A stretch of DNA of 18,063 nucleotides from an uncultured Lachnospiraceae bacterium (GCA_937920345.1 CALGVA010000042.1:1-18063); one strand, 5' to 3'. Numbered from the stretch's first letter, positions 7,435 to 14,975 are shown. The notes: generated by a model from the letters alone, not told the origin. Made by a program: numbers and translations.

Positions 7435-7470
7435 TGACAAAACTGTAAGAATACGGAGAGGAAATGTAAG
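7435..7470 (+). promoter_or_regulatory. Probable BceR-type operator with an added third half-site
   Basis: TGACA-AAAC-TGTAA (7435-7448) is an imperfect inverted repeat with the architecture TnACA-N4-TGTAA known for BceR-like regulators. TGTAAG recurs at 7465-7470, exactly 21 bases (two helical turns) after the copy at 7444. Both sites lie upstream of the transporter promoter, as expected for an activator. The pattern is seen directly; assignment to the neighbouring regulator is inference from the family. Confidence 0.65.
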
Positions 7471-7502
7471 CCTTATGCATGGCAGCGCATTTCTTCTTTT
7501 TC

Positions 7503-7508
7503 TATAAT
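7503..7508 (+). promoter_or_regulatory. Perfect -10 element of the transporter promoter, no recognisable -35
   Basis: TATAAT lies at 7503-7508. At 16-18 bases upstream (7479-7486) there is no match to TTGACA. This fits a promoter that depends on an activator bound at 7435-7470. Transcription would start near 7514, giving a leader of about 110 bases. Confidence 0.6.
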
Positions 7509-7565
7509 GAACTTGTGCCCGGACAGAGGAAAATATGGTAGAAGACCCGGGACGGCACGTAAAGG

Positions 7566-7595
7566 TATGGGAGACGGGAGCGTCTGTCTTCCATA
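7566..7595 (+). other. Hairpin in the transporter leader
   Basis: TATGGGAGAC (7566-7575) pairs with GTCTTCCATA (7586-7595) through ten bases with one G-U pair. An alternative inner pairing, AGACG with CGTCT, is possible. The following bases are A-rich, so it is not a terminator for this strand. It ends 15 bases before the ribosome binding site and could affect stability or translation. Confidence 0.45.
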
Positions 7596-7624
7596 ATAAA
7601 AAGAAGGAGAGGAGCAGATAGCAT

Positions 7625-8428
7625 ATGGCACTGTTAGAAGTAAAAAATGTGAAAAAAGTATATACCACACGGTTTGGCTCGGTGAAAGTACAGGCGTTGA
7701 GCGATGTGAATTTCTCTGTTGAGGAGGGAGAGTATGTGGCGGTCATGGGAGAGTCCGGTTCGGGTAAGACGACGCTTCTTAATATCCTGGCGTCTCTGGA
7801 TAAGGCGACCAGCGGTCAGGTGCTCCTGAACGGAAGAGATCTCACAGAGATCAGGCACAGGGAACTCTGCGCCTTCAGGCGGGAGCACCTGGGGTTCGTT
7901 TTTCAGGATTTCAATCTGTTGGACAGTTTATCGCTCAAGGACAATATCTATTTGCCGCTCGTGCTGGCAGGCGTGGATTACAGGACGATGGAGGAGAGGA
8001 TGCTCCCGCTTGCGAAGAAGCTGGAGATCGTGGATATACTGGAAAAATATCCTTACGAGGTATCCGGCGGACAGAAACAGCGGGTGGCTGCCTGCCGTGC
8101 ACTGATCACGCAGCCGGATATCATTCTGGCAGACGAGCCGACCGGTGCGCTGGATTCCAGAGCCGCCGGCAAACTGTTAAAGCTGTTCGGGGAGGTGAAC
8201 CGGGACGGGCAGACGATCCTGATGGTGACACACAGCATCCAGGCCGCATGTCACGCGGGGCGCGTTCTCTTTATCAAGGACGGCTGTGTGTTTCATCAGA
8301 TTTATAAGGGCAATCAGAGCAACGACGCTATGTATAAGATGATATCGGATACGCTGACCGTACTGCAGACGCAGGTACAGAGTGAAGGTGATCCGGAGGT
8401 GGACGGAAAGGAGGCGTATCCGGCATGA
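7625..8428 (+). CDS. Peptide-antibiotic ABC transporter ATPase, BceA type
   Basis: This is the 267-residue ATP-binding subunit of a MacB/BceA-class transporter acting at the inner face of the membrane. Its partner is the permease encoded next. Motifs are complete: Walker A GESGSGKTT (42-50), Q-loop FQDFNLLDSL, signature VSGGQKQRVAACRAL, Walker B IILADEPTGALDS and the switch His in VTHS. A short variable tail follows the ATPase core. The start at ATG 7625 is supported by GGAG at 7611-7614, ten bases upstream. The stop codon overlaps the permease start (ATGA), so the two subunits are translationally coupled. Relatives free cell-wall precursor targets from bacitracin-like or lantibiotic peptides; the specific drug is not readable here. 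Confidence 0.96.
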   Translation: MALLEVKNVKKVYTTRFGSVKVQALSDVNFSVEEGEYVAVMGESGSGKTTLLNILASLDKATSGQVLLNGRDLTEIRHRELCAFRREHLGFVFQDFNLLDSLSLKDNIYLPLVLAGVDYRTMEERMLPLAKKLEIVDILEKYPYEVSGGQKQRVAACRALITQPDIILADEPTGALDSRAAGKLLKLFGEVNRDGQTILMVTHSIQAACHAGRVLFIKDGCVFHQIYKGNQSNDAMYKMISDTLTVLQTQVQSEGDPEVDGKEAYPA

Positions 8429-10452
8429 GTAAGATGCATCAATCGACTGGGCAGCTGCGCATAAAGCTGTTACCGAAGCTGGCCCGCAAAGGTATTGTGA
8501 GCAACGGCAATGTCTATTACCCGTATCTGGCAGCAGGGATTTTTTCTGTCTTTACTTATTTTGTATTTGCGTCGATCCTGCACAATGACATTATCAAACT
8601 GATGCCCAAAAGCGCGTATATGTGGATCATGCTGGAGATTGGTAAAGGTCTGCTCTCCATTATTCTGCTGATCTTTCTGATCTATGCGAATGGATTTCTT
8701 GTGAAAAGGCGGCGGAAAGAATTCGGACTGTACCATATGCTGGGATTAGAAAAGAAACATATCGGCGTCATGATGTTTTTTGAATCGTTTCTGCTCTATG
8801 CGGGCGCGCTGTGCGGAGGAATCCTATTCGGTGTCGTGCTGTCCAAGTTGTTCTTTCTGCTGCTTCTTCGGATATGCAGGATGCCGGCGGAGATCGGTTT
8901 TGTGTTTGAGCCGGCGGCTTTTCGGGAGACACTGGTTTATTTCGGTTTCGTATATCTGGTCAATTATGCAGGCAGTTTATGGGAGGTAGGCAAGGCCAGA
9001 CCGGTTGAACTGATGAGCGGCAGCAAGAAGGGAGAGAAGGAGCCGAGATTACTGTGGCTCTATGCAGTACTCGGCGTGGCGGCGCTCGGCGGCGGCTACT
9101 ACTGCTCGATCACTTCGCAGCTTGATTCAATGATTTTTATTAGTTTCTTTCTGGCGGTCTTACTGGTGATTATCGGAACGTATTTCCTGTTTACGTCCGG
9201 CAGCATTGCCTTCCTGAAATGGATGAAGACGAGGAAGAGAAACTATTACAGGCCGGAGAATTTTATCACCGTTTCGGGTATGCTTTACCGCATGAAGAAG
9301 AGTGCGGCGAGTCTGTCCAATATCTGTATTTTCTCTACGATGGCGCTTATTACGCTGATCTGTACGGTTGCGCTCTGCGCAGGTCTGGATAAAAGCACGC
9401 ACTTTATATATCCGCATGATCTGAAACTGTCCTACAGAGGAGATAAAGTATCGATGCAGGATATCCGGCAGGAGATGGAGAGACTGGAGGAGAAGTATGG
9501 CCTGAACGCGGAGCGGATAGATGTATATGATGAGGTGACGCTTGATGTCAGGCAGACGGGAAACAGATTCGGGCTGCCGACGGGTGAGGATTATGCAAAC
9601 GAATATCAGTTTAGGCTTCTGGTGCAGGAGGATTATAACCGTATGGAAAACCGCACAGTCAGTCTGGAAGAAAATGCGGCGCTTATCTACAGCAGCGGTC
9701 CTGATTTCGGATATGATACTGTTGATTTCTTTGGTCAAATACTGCAGGTGCAGGAAGAACTTGAAGGGTTTTTCCCGTACCCGAAGGCAGAGGGTAATAC
9801 GTATAACAGCAGCTATATGATGGTGGTAAAGGACAATGCGGTGCGGGACGCATGTATTCTTGCATGGTGTAAGGCATGCGGTGTAGAGGATACAGCCGGT
9901 TTTATAAAGGACGCTGAGAGGCAGCGTGTCAAGATTCTTCTGGAAGGTGCGGACGAGGAGAAAAAGGCGTTTATCGGGGAACTGAGTGAATGGGGACAGA
10001 GACAGCCGGGATTTGACGGATTGCAGGACGGCGTGGAGTGGAGAGAAAATAATCAGGTCACATACGGTTCGCTTCTGTTCATCGGTATACTTTTCGGCAT
10101 GATCTTCTTCATGTGCCTGATCCTGATTATGTACTATAAGCAGATCACGGAGGGGTATGAAGACAGGGATAACTTCGGGATCATGCAGAAGGTCGGCATG
10201 AGTGACAGGGAGATTCAGGAGACGATACACAGGCAGATCCTGATGGTCTTCGGACTGCCGCTTGCGGGGGCGCTTCTTCACACGCTGGCGGGCATGTTTA
10301 TGGTCAAATGCCTCTTCGCGGTGATATCTTTGTTTGACATGCGGATATTTGCGGGAAGCACCATCGGTGTGTCAGCAATGTTCGTGTTAGTGTACGGCGT
10401 GAGCTATCTGATCACGGCCAGAACTTATTACCGGATCGTGAAACAGGGGTAG
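8425..10452 (+). CDS. Peptide-antibiotic ABC transporter permease, BceB type
   Basis: This 675-residue permease of the BceB class has an FtsX-type first half. The first helices lie at about 34-52 and 68-92, followed by the cytoplasmic RRRKEFGLYHMLGLEKKHIG turn. Further helices lead to a large external domain of about 220 residues (roughly 320-540), and more helices close the protein. The external domain between helices VII and VIII is the family hallmark. It is the variable region that determines which peptide is handled and signals to the kinase. RBS AAAGGAGG (8407-8413) lies inside the ATPase gene, and the start overlaps its stop by four bases. A hairpin overlaps the 3' end. Length and topology are normal, with no frameshift. 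The antibiotic is unknown. Confidence 0.95.
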   Translation: MSKMHQSTGQLRIKLLPKLARKGIVSNGNVYYPYLAAGIFSVFTYFVFASILHNDIIKLMPKSAYMWIMLEIGKGLLSIILLIFLIYANGFLVKRRRKEFGLYHMLGLEKKHIGVMMFFESFLLYAGALCGGILFGVVLSKLFFLLLLRICRMPAEIGFVFEPAAFRETLVYFGFVYLVNYAGSLWEVGKARPVELMSGSKKGEKEPRLLWLYAVLGVAALGGGYYCSITSQLDSMIFISFFLAVLLVIIGTYFLFTSGSIAFLKWMKTRKRNYYRPENFITVSGMLYRMKKSAASLSNICIFSTMALITLICTVALCAGLDKSTHFIYPHDLKLSYRGDKVSMQDIRQEMERLEEKYGLNAERIDVYDEVTLDVRQTGNRFGLPTGEDYANEYQFRLLVQEDYNRMENRTVSLEENAALIYSSGPDFGYDTVDFFGQILQVQEELEGFFPYPKAEGNTYNSSYMMVVKDNAVRDACILAWCKACGVEDTAGFIKDAERQRVKILLEGADEEKKAFIGELSEWGQRQPGFDGLQDGVEWRENNQVTYGSLLFIGILFGMIFFMCLILIMYYKQITEGYEDRDNFGIMQKVGMSDREIQETIHRQILMVFGLPLAGALLHTLAGMFMVKCLFAVISLFDMRIFAGSTIGVSAMFVLVYGVSYLITARTYYRIVKQG

Positions 10453-10469
10453 CAGTCAGCTGCCCCTGT
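10443..10469. terminator. Hairpin between convergent permease and DAHP synthase genes
   Basis: An 11-pair stem (10443-10453 with 10459-10469; ACAGGGGTAGC with GCTGCCCCTGT, one G-U pair) closes an AGTCA loop. It overlaps the permease stop codon and ends five bases before the DAHP synthase stop. Flanking T-runs are short on both strands, so it is probably a shared, moderately efficient terminator. Confidence 0.7.
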
Positions 10470-10474
10470 CAATA

Positions 10475-11503
10475 TTACTCATACTCCGCAATAGCATAGA
10501 TCAAACGCTCGGACGCTTCCCAGCCAAGACAGGGATCGGTGATGGATTTGCCGTATATGCCTTCACCGATTTTCTGTGCACCTTCTTCGATATAACTTTC
10601 CACCATGACGCCTTTGACCATACGATGGATATCGCTGTTCAGCCTGCGGCTGTGCATGACTTCCTTGACGATACGCACCTGCTGTTCATACTGTTTGTTG
10701 GAGTTGTTGTGATTGGCATCGATGATGCAGGCCGGATTCACAAGGTCAAAATCCTGATACAGGGCGTAGAGCGTGGCGAGGTCTTCATAGTGATAGTTGG
10801 GCAGGCTTCTACCGTGTTTGTTGACAGAGCCCCGCAGTACGGCGTGTGCCAGCGGGTTGCCCGCGGTGCGTACTTCATAACCTCTGTAGATAAAATCATG
10901 GGGATGCTGCGCCGCATAGATCGAATTGAGCATGACAGACAGCGTGCCGCTGGTCGGATTCTTCATGCCTGCTGCCACATCGAAACCGCTGACGGTCATA
11001 CGGTGCTGCTGATCCTCCACGGACCTGGCGCCAATGGCGACATAGGACAGGATGTCCTCCACATAGCCCCAGTTATCGGGATAGAGCATTTCATCCGCAG
11101 CGGTCAGTCTGGATTCTTCAATGGCGCGGATATGCATTTTACGCATGGCAATCAGCCCGCTGGTGAAATCGGGCTGCTTCTCCGGGTCGGGCTGGCTGAC
11201 GATGCCTTTATATCCTTCGCCCGTGGTACGCGGTTTGTTCGTGTAGATTCTGGGAATCAGGATCAGTTTATCTTTGACTTGCTCATTGATGCGTGCAAGA
11301 CGGTTTACATAATCACAGACTGCTTCTTCATTATCCGCGGAACATGGACCGATGATCAGAAGAAACTTGCTGCTTTTGCCGATGATAACGTCGCGGATCT
11401 CGGCGTCGCGTTCCTGTTTTAATCTGACCAGATGTTCAGGCATGGGAAACTGCCTGCGGATCTCTTCCGGGGTTGGTAATTTGGCTACGTATTGAAAAGA
11501 CAT
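10475..11503 (-). CDS. 3-deoxy-7-phosphoheptulonate (DAHP) synthase, class I
   Basis: DAHP synthase condenses phosphoenolpyruvate and erythrose-4-phosphate, the first step of the shikimate pathway to aromatic amino acids. The 342-residue protein is of the AroF/G/H type, with no fused chorismate mutase. The metal ligands are all present: Cys54 (IGPCSADN), His265 (DANHNNSNK), Glu302 (VMVESYIEEG) and the Asp of SITDPCLGWE. Substrate-binding PRIYTNKPRTTGEGYKG, KNPTSG and RGSVNKHGRS are intact. The usual ESH is ESY here. RBS AGGAG lies eight bases before the start. It is transcribed leftward from a strong promoter (11593-11621) through a leader of about 84 bases with two exclusive hairpins. No other shikimate genes are nearby. 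Which aromatic amino acid inhibits it cannot be told. Confidence 0.96.
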   Translation of the reverse strand: MSFQYVAKLPTPEEIRRQFPMPEHLVRLKQERDAEIRDVIIGKSSKFLLIIGPCSADNEEAVCDYVNRLARINEQVKDKLILIPRIYTNKPRTTGEGYKGIVSQPDPEKQPDFTSGLIAMRKMHIRAIEESRLTAADEMLYPDNWGYVEDILSYVAIGARSVEDQQHRMTVSGFDVAAGMKNPTSGTLSVMLNSIYAAQHPHDFIYRGYEVRTAGNPLAHAVLRGSVNKHGRSLPNYHYEDLATLYALYQDFDLVNPACIIDANHNNSNKQYEQQVRIVKEVMHSRRLNSDIHRMVKGVMVESYIEEGAQKIGEGIYGKSITDPCLGWEASERLIYAIAEYE

Positions 11504-11533
11504 TTTTCATACTCCTCTTAAATGGTATATTAA

Positions 11534-11561
11534 CGGTATCTGTACCGGCTGTTTACGCCGG
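11534..11561 (-). other. Two mutually exclusive hairpins in the DAHP synthase leader
   Basis: CCGGC/GCCGG (11545-11561, 7-base loop) and CGGTA/TACCG (11534-11547, 4-base loop) share bases 11545-11547 and cannot both form. They lie between the predicted transcription start and the ribosome binding site. There is no T-box core sequence or leader peptide. Confidence 0.4.
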
Positions 11562-11592
11562 GAATATTGTTTTCTCTGGCAAAAACACATAC

Positions 11593-11621
11593 ATTATAGT
11601 ATATTAATTGGAGAATCGCAA
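11593..11621 (-). promoter_or_regulatory. Sigma-A promoter of DAHP synthase
   Basis: Read leftward, TTGCGA (11621-11616) and a perfect TATAAT (11598-11593) are separated by 17 bases. It lies between the flippase stop and DAHP synthase, so the latter is not wholly dependent on the flippase transcript. Confidence 0.75.
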
Positions 11622-11642
11622 GTAAAATGAACGGGGAAGCCA

Positions 11643-13004
11643 TCAGGTTCTGCGGGTCTGATGGGAAATCCGCAGAGCAGATACAGTGCACAGAAACGTC
11701 TGCAGCATCTGGCTTGCCAGCATGCCCCACAGGTATCCCTTGATCCCGTAGACGGGAATTGCGATAAAGACGAACAACAGGCGCAGTAACAGACTGACCA
11801 CACTGAACAGGAAGGTCTGTATCGTTTTGCCGAGTCCGTTCAGGATGCTGTTCAGCGTACTGGCAATGTACATGAAGGGGCAGATAAAGCTGAGTGTCAG
11901 GATAAAACTGCCCGCCAGTTCCGAGTGGAACAGCATCCGTCCGGCGGTGCGGCCAAGGAGCAGGAACATGGCAGTGCAGCCGCAGCCGAGCAGTATGCAG
12001 TAGCGTATGGAAGTCATGATGGCGCGTCTGACGGCAGCCTGGTTGCCGCTGGCCTCCGCTTCGGAGACGATGGGCAGCAGCAGGACGGAGATCGAGTTGG
12101 TGATGGCGGAGGGAAACAGGATGAGAGGAAGACTCATACCGGTCAGCACGCCGTATACGCCCAGCGCATCCGCATTGTTTAATCCGTATGCCATGAGACG
12201 GTTCGGAATATAAATGGCTTCGATGCTTTGCAGCAGGTTGAGAACCAGACGATTGGCGGACAGGGGCACGGCCAGACGCAGGAGCTGTCCCGTGATACGG
12301 TGGTATGTGCCGGAGACGGCGTGTGTTCTCTCACGGGTGATGCCTTCCGGGAATACCTGATGCGCGCGGGACAGGATCGCGATCACAGAGACGACCATGG
12401 ATGCGCTCTCGCCGATTACAAGGCCGACGACGGCGAAGCTGATGGTAGGCGTCGTATTGTGCTGCAGGCAGATATGATAGATCAGATATACGGAGCCTAC
12501 GCGGCAGATTTGCTCCGCCAGCTGGGTCACAGCAGGAATCGCGGTTTTGCGGATACCATAGAAATATCCGTTGATACAGGAATGAACGGTGGCCATGGGA
12601 ATGGACAGCGCAATGATACGAAGAAGCGGAGCGGTTCTTGACTCTAACAGGAGCGTGACTGCGATCTGATCCGCATACAGATAGATATACAGGGCGCATA
12701 CGACAGACAGCGCCATAGCCAGCAGGAAGCCGGTCCACAGAGTGCGGAAAGACGTCCGGTAATCGTGGGTGCTTGTTTCACCGGCAACATATTTGGAGAT
12801 AGCAGTCTGTATACCGGAGACGGTAAGCGCGAAGGAAAGCGCCAGGACGGGAGCGATCAGCTGATAGATTCCCATGCCTTCGGCGCCGAATACGTTGGAT
12901 AGAAAGATACGATAGAAAAAGCCGATAAAGCGGCTGAGAAGTCCTGTCAGAGTGAGGATGACGGTTCCGGTCACTAACGGGTGATTTAACTTATGCAGCT
13001 TCAT
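11643..13004 (-). CDS. SpoVB/MATE-like lipid-linked oligosaccharide flippase
   Basis: This 453-residue polytopic membrane protein has about 12-14 hydrophobic helices and resembles the SpoVB branch of the MOP superfamily. Those proteins flip polyprenol-linked sugars or precursors across the membrane; SpoVB itself is needed for spore cortex synthesis. The N-terminal signature GTVILTLTGLLSRFIGFFYR and the following FGAEGMGIYQL match that branch. SIPMATVHSCINGYFYG and LNSILNGLGK match it as well. It is slightly shorter than many family members (about 500). RBS is weak (GATGG upstream of ATG at 13004). It diverges from mnmA, with 228 bases between. Gram-positive genomes often carry several SpoVB/YtgP/MurJ-like copies, so a role in general wall or polysaccharide export is equally possible. 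Confidence 0.85.
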   Translation of the reverse strand: MKLHKLNHPLVTGTVILTLTGLLSRFIGFFYRIFLSNVFGAEGMGIYQLIAPVLALSFALTVSGIQTAISKYVAGETSTHDYRTSFRTLWTGFLLAMALSVVCALYIYLYADQIAVTLLLESRTAPLLRIIALSIPMATVHSCINGYFYGIRKTAIPAVTQLAEQICRVGSVYLIYHICLQHNTTPTISFAVVGLVIGESASMVVSVIAILSRAHQVFPEGITRERTHAVSGTYHRITGQLLRLAVPLSANRLVLNLLQSIEAIYIPNRLMAYGLNNADALGVYGVLTGMSLPLILFPSAITNSISVLLLPIVSEAEASGNQAAVRRAIMTSIRYCILLGCGCTAMFLLLGRTAGRMLFHSELAGSFILTLSFICPFMYIASTLNSILNGLGKTIQTFLFSVVSLLLRLLFVFIAIPVYGIKGYLWGMLASQMLQTFLCTVSALRISHQTRRT

Positions 13005-13023
13005 AGAACACCATCTTTACATG

Positions 13024-13032
13024 TGATATGAT
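13024..13032 (+). promoter_or_regulatory. Candidate extended -10 promoter for mnmA
   Basis: TGATATGAT (13024-13032) fits an extended -10 (TG-N-TATGAT, five of six in the hexamer). No good -35 is present, as such promoters allow. A start near 13039 would give mnmA a leader of about 195 bases carrying the hairpins at 13112-13153. Confidence 0.4.
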
Positions 13033-13111
13033 TTAAGTGTATGCGTGCGCGTGTACCGGAAGAACCGGGCAGTGCAGTTTTGTTGTGGTATAGGAAATTG
13101 CTCCGCTTATT

Positions 13112-13153
13112 CGAGTTCGCGAAGCGAATCTCGTAAACGAGCTTTGCTCGTTT
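13112..13153. repeat. Adjacent hairpins with alternating CGAG/CTCG blocks
   Basis: Hairpin 1 pairs CGAGTTCGC (13112-13120) with GCGAA-T-CTCG (13124-13133, one bulged T, GAA loop). Hairpin 2 pairs AAACGAGC (13135-13142) with GCTCGTTT (13146-13153), with a TTT loop, and runs into TGTT. The inner CTCGT and ACGAG blocks can pair with each other instead, so the structures exclude one another. It could be an attenuator in the mnmA leader or a REP-like dispersed palindrome. Confidence 0.75.
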
Positions 13154-13232
13154 TGTTCTGCGTATACAGGGATGTGTGTGCGGGATAAACGGTAAGAGCA
13201 GGAAAAGAAACCATGTCGGAGGAAACGGGGTT

Positions 13233-14324
13233 ATGATAAAGAAAAAAGTAGTGGTAGGCATGTCCGGTGGTGTGGATTCTTCGGTGGCAGCCTATCTTCT
13301 GAAAGAGCAGGGATATGACGTGACCGGGGTCACTATGCAGATGTGGCAGGAGGAGACACAGGGCATACCGGAGCGCAGCGGGCACGGCGACGGGGCGGGT
13401 GCTGCGGCGGATGCGCGCAGGGTGGCGCAGGTGCTGGATATCCCGCACTATGTGATGGACTTCAGGGATATTTTCCGGTGCAGCGTCATGGATTATTTCG
13501 TGGAGGAATATCTGGCGGGCAGAACGCCCAACCCATGTATCGCCTGTAACCGGTATGTGAAGTGGGAAGCCATGCTTCGCAGGAGCCGTGAGATCGGCGC
13601 AGACTATATTGCCACGGGACATTATGCAAGAGTTGTCTGTCTGCCGAATGGCAGATATGCCGTCAGCAATTCCGCGACAGCCAGAAAGGATCAGACTTAC
13701 GCATTGTATAATCTGACGCAGGAACAGCTTGCGCACACGCTTATGCCCACGGGGGAGTATACGAAGGAGGAGATACGCAGGATCGCGGAAGAGGCCAGGC
13801 TGCCGGTGGCACACAAACCGGACAGTCAGGAGATCTGCTTCATACCGGATCATGACTATGCGGCTTACATTGAGAAGACAGCCGGAGAAAGAGTGCCGAA
13901 GGCCGGGAACTTTGTGACGAAGGCCGGCGAAGTTTTGGGGCAGCATTCCGGCGTTATCCACTATACGGTGGGGCAGCGCAAGGGACTGAATCTTGCGCTG
14001 GGACATCCTGTATTCGTAACACAGATTAAAGCGGAGACGAACGAGGTTGTAATCGGCGAAGAGGAGGATGTGTTCGGTGATGTACTGTATTGTGATCATA
14101 TGAATTATATGGGGATGGAAGACCTGCCGCAGCCGCGTGAGGTTCTGGCCAAGATTCGTTATGCCCATGCCGGGGAGCGCTGCGTGATCGAACCTGTGGA
14201 AGGCGGCGTCATCAAATGTACTTTTCGCAATCCGGTGCGGGCCATTACGCCGGGGCAGGCAGTGGTCTTCTACGAGGACGGCTATGTGCTGGGCGGCGGG
14301 AGCATCATCGGTACACAGCTTTGA
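13233..14324 (+). CDS. mnmA: tRNA-specific 2-thiouridylase MnmA
   Basis: MnmA adds sulfur to C2 of uridine 34 in Lys, Glu and Gln tRNAs, taking sulfur from a cysteine desulfurase relay. The product is 363 residues, the standard length. The ATP-binding PP-loop GMSGGVDSS (9-17) opens the protein. Catalytic Cys102 is in NPCIACN, and the second Cys202 is in SQEICFIPD. TGHYAR, KDQTYALYNL and YTVGQRKGL are also conserved. Residues near 35-50 (ERSGHGDGAGAAADAR) form a Gly/Ala-rich insertion typical of the variable loop. The start at 13233 has GGAGG at 13218-13222; an in-frame upstream ATG at 13176 would add 19 unconserved residues. It is divergent from the flippase gene, with a structured leader upstream. 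Confidence 0.96.
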   Translation: MIKKKVVVGMSGGVDSSVAAYLLKEQGYDVTGVTMQMWQEETQGIPERSGHGDGAGAAADARRVAQVLDIPHYVMDFRDIFRCSVMDYFVEEYLAGRTPNPCIACNRYVKWEAMLRRSREIGADYIATGHYARVVCLPNGRYAVSNSATARKDQTYALYNLTQEQLAHTLMPTGEYTKEEIRRIAEEARLPVAHKPDSQEICFIPDHDYAAYIEKTAGERVPKAGNFVTKAGEVLGQHSGVIHYTVGQRKGLNLALGHPVFVTQIKAETNEVVIGEEEDVFGDVLYCDHMNYMGMEDLPQPREVLAKIRYAHAGERCVIEPVEGGVIKCTFRNPVRAITPGQAVVFYEDGYVLGGGSIIGTQL

Positions 14325-14376
14325 AAGCGGCCGGTGTGCGGGCGGCAGCAGTCCGTTTTAACAGGGGGTTCGTAAT

Positions 14377-14394
14377 AAATTCTTAAGAAATTCT
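14377..14394 (+). promoter_or_regulatory. 11-bp-spaced direct repeat, possible response-regulator box
   Basis: AAATTCT occurs at 14377-14383 and 14388-14394, a period of 11 bases, around TTCTTAAGAA. Direct repeats one helical turn apart are typical of OmpR/PhoB-family binding sites. A possible extended -10 (TGATAGGAT, 14429-14437) lies about 35 bases downstream, ahead of the 129-residue gene. By eye only. Confidence 0.35.
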
Positions 14395-14528
14395 ACCGCT
14401 TTCCTTCACGACATTTTCACAGGACATGTGATAGGATAGGTATTTGTAAGCATGCGGCGCAGGTGACAGCGCATAGGATGCTGACTGAGGAGAGCAACTC
14501 TGAGACCGGTAGTGGAAGAGAGGTTATT

Positions 14529-14918
14529 ATGGTAGAATCCAAGTTGACGAAGGTAAAAGTAAATAATGAGATCGCGCTGTGCGAGGTATATGATAATGCA
14601 ACGAAAGAAAGGATCAAAAAGGTTTTCTTCAGAGAAGGAATATCTTTCTTCATCAAGTTTAAGAAGAAATTCGGTATGTCGGGATTTGCCGCGATGAATC
14701 TGGCGGATTCAGATGTGCGGGACAGGTGTGAGATCCAGCAGGAATGCAAGGAGGGGATCTATATTATCTGTGTGAATAAGAGCCAGGAACAACTCGCAAA
14801 GAGTTGTATCAAGCGGGTTATGCCAGACTATCATGACAGAATCACTTTCTATGATGAAATGGAGAAAAAAAAGAGCGAACAGTCCCCTTTTTGGAATCTG
14901 ATCGCGCAGATCGAATAA
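14529..14918 (+). CDS. Unknown protein, 129 residues
   Basis: I do not recognise this protein. ATG at 14529 follows GAGAGG (14518-14523) by five bases; an open frame extends upstream to 14463 without a good site. The product is soluble and rich in Lys and Glu. A segment near residues 35-60 combines aromatic and basic residues (FFREGISFFIKFKKKFGM) and could be an amphipathic surface. A second half carries several cysteines (CEIQQECKEGIYIICVNKS, later SCIKRV) and looks like alternating strands and helices. There is no signal peptide, membrane helix or CxxC pair. It lies alone between mnmA and the aldo/keto reductase gene, which has its own promoter, so it is probably monocistronic. The possible response-regulator box upstream (14377-14394) is the only functional hint. 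Confidence 0.75.
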   Translation: MVESKLTKVKVNNEIALCEVYDNATKERIKKVFFREGISFFIKFKKKFGMSGFAAMNLADSDVRDRCEIQQECKEGIYIICVNKSQEQLAKSCIKRVMPDYHDRITFYDEMEKKKSEQSPFWNLIAQIE

Positions 14919-14945
14919 GATAGATTGGTTATTCCATATAAGTGT

Positions 14946-14975
14946 TTGCCATGATTATATCAAATAAGATATACT
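14946..14975 (+). promoter_or_regulatory. Candidate sigma-A promoter for the aldo/keto reductase
   Basis: TTGCCA (14946-14951) and TATACT (14970-14975) are separated by 18 bases, in the gap between the 129-residue gene and the reductase. Confidence 0.6.

Noticed and set aside
9160..10281. Leftward 373-residue open frame inside the permease gene
   Set aside because: Shadow of the permease, with low-complexity His/Arg/Leu-rich composition and no ribosome binding site.
10625..11422. Rightward 265-residue open frame opposite the DAHP synthase gene
   Set aside because: It is antisense to a gene with every catalytic residue intact, has no plausible start site and encodes no recognisable motif.
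11504..11590. T-box or amino-acid riboswitch in the DAHP synthase leader
   Set aside because: The leader is only about 84 bases and lacks the conserved T-box core and a terminator hairpin.
13107..14168. Leftward 353-residue open frame opposite mnmA
   Set aside because: Shadow of mnmA, whose own frame carries all conserved motifs.
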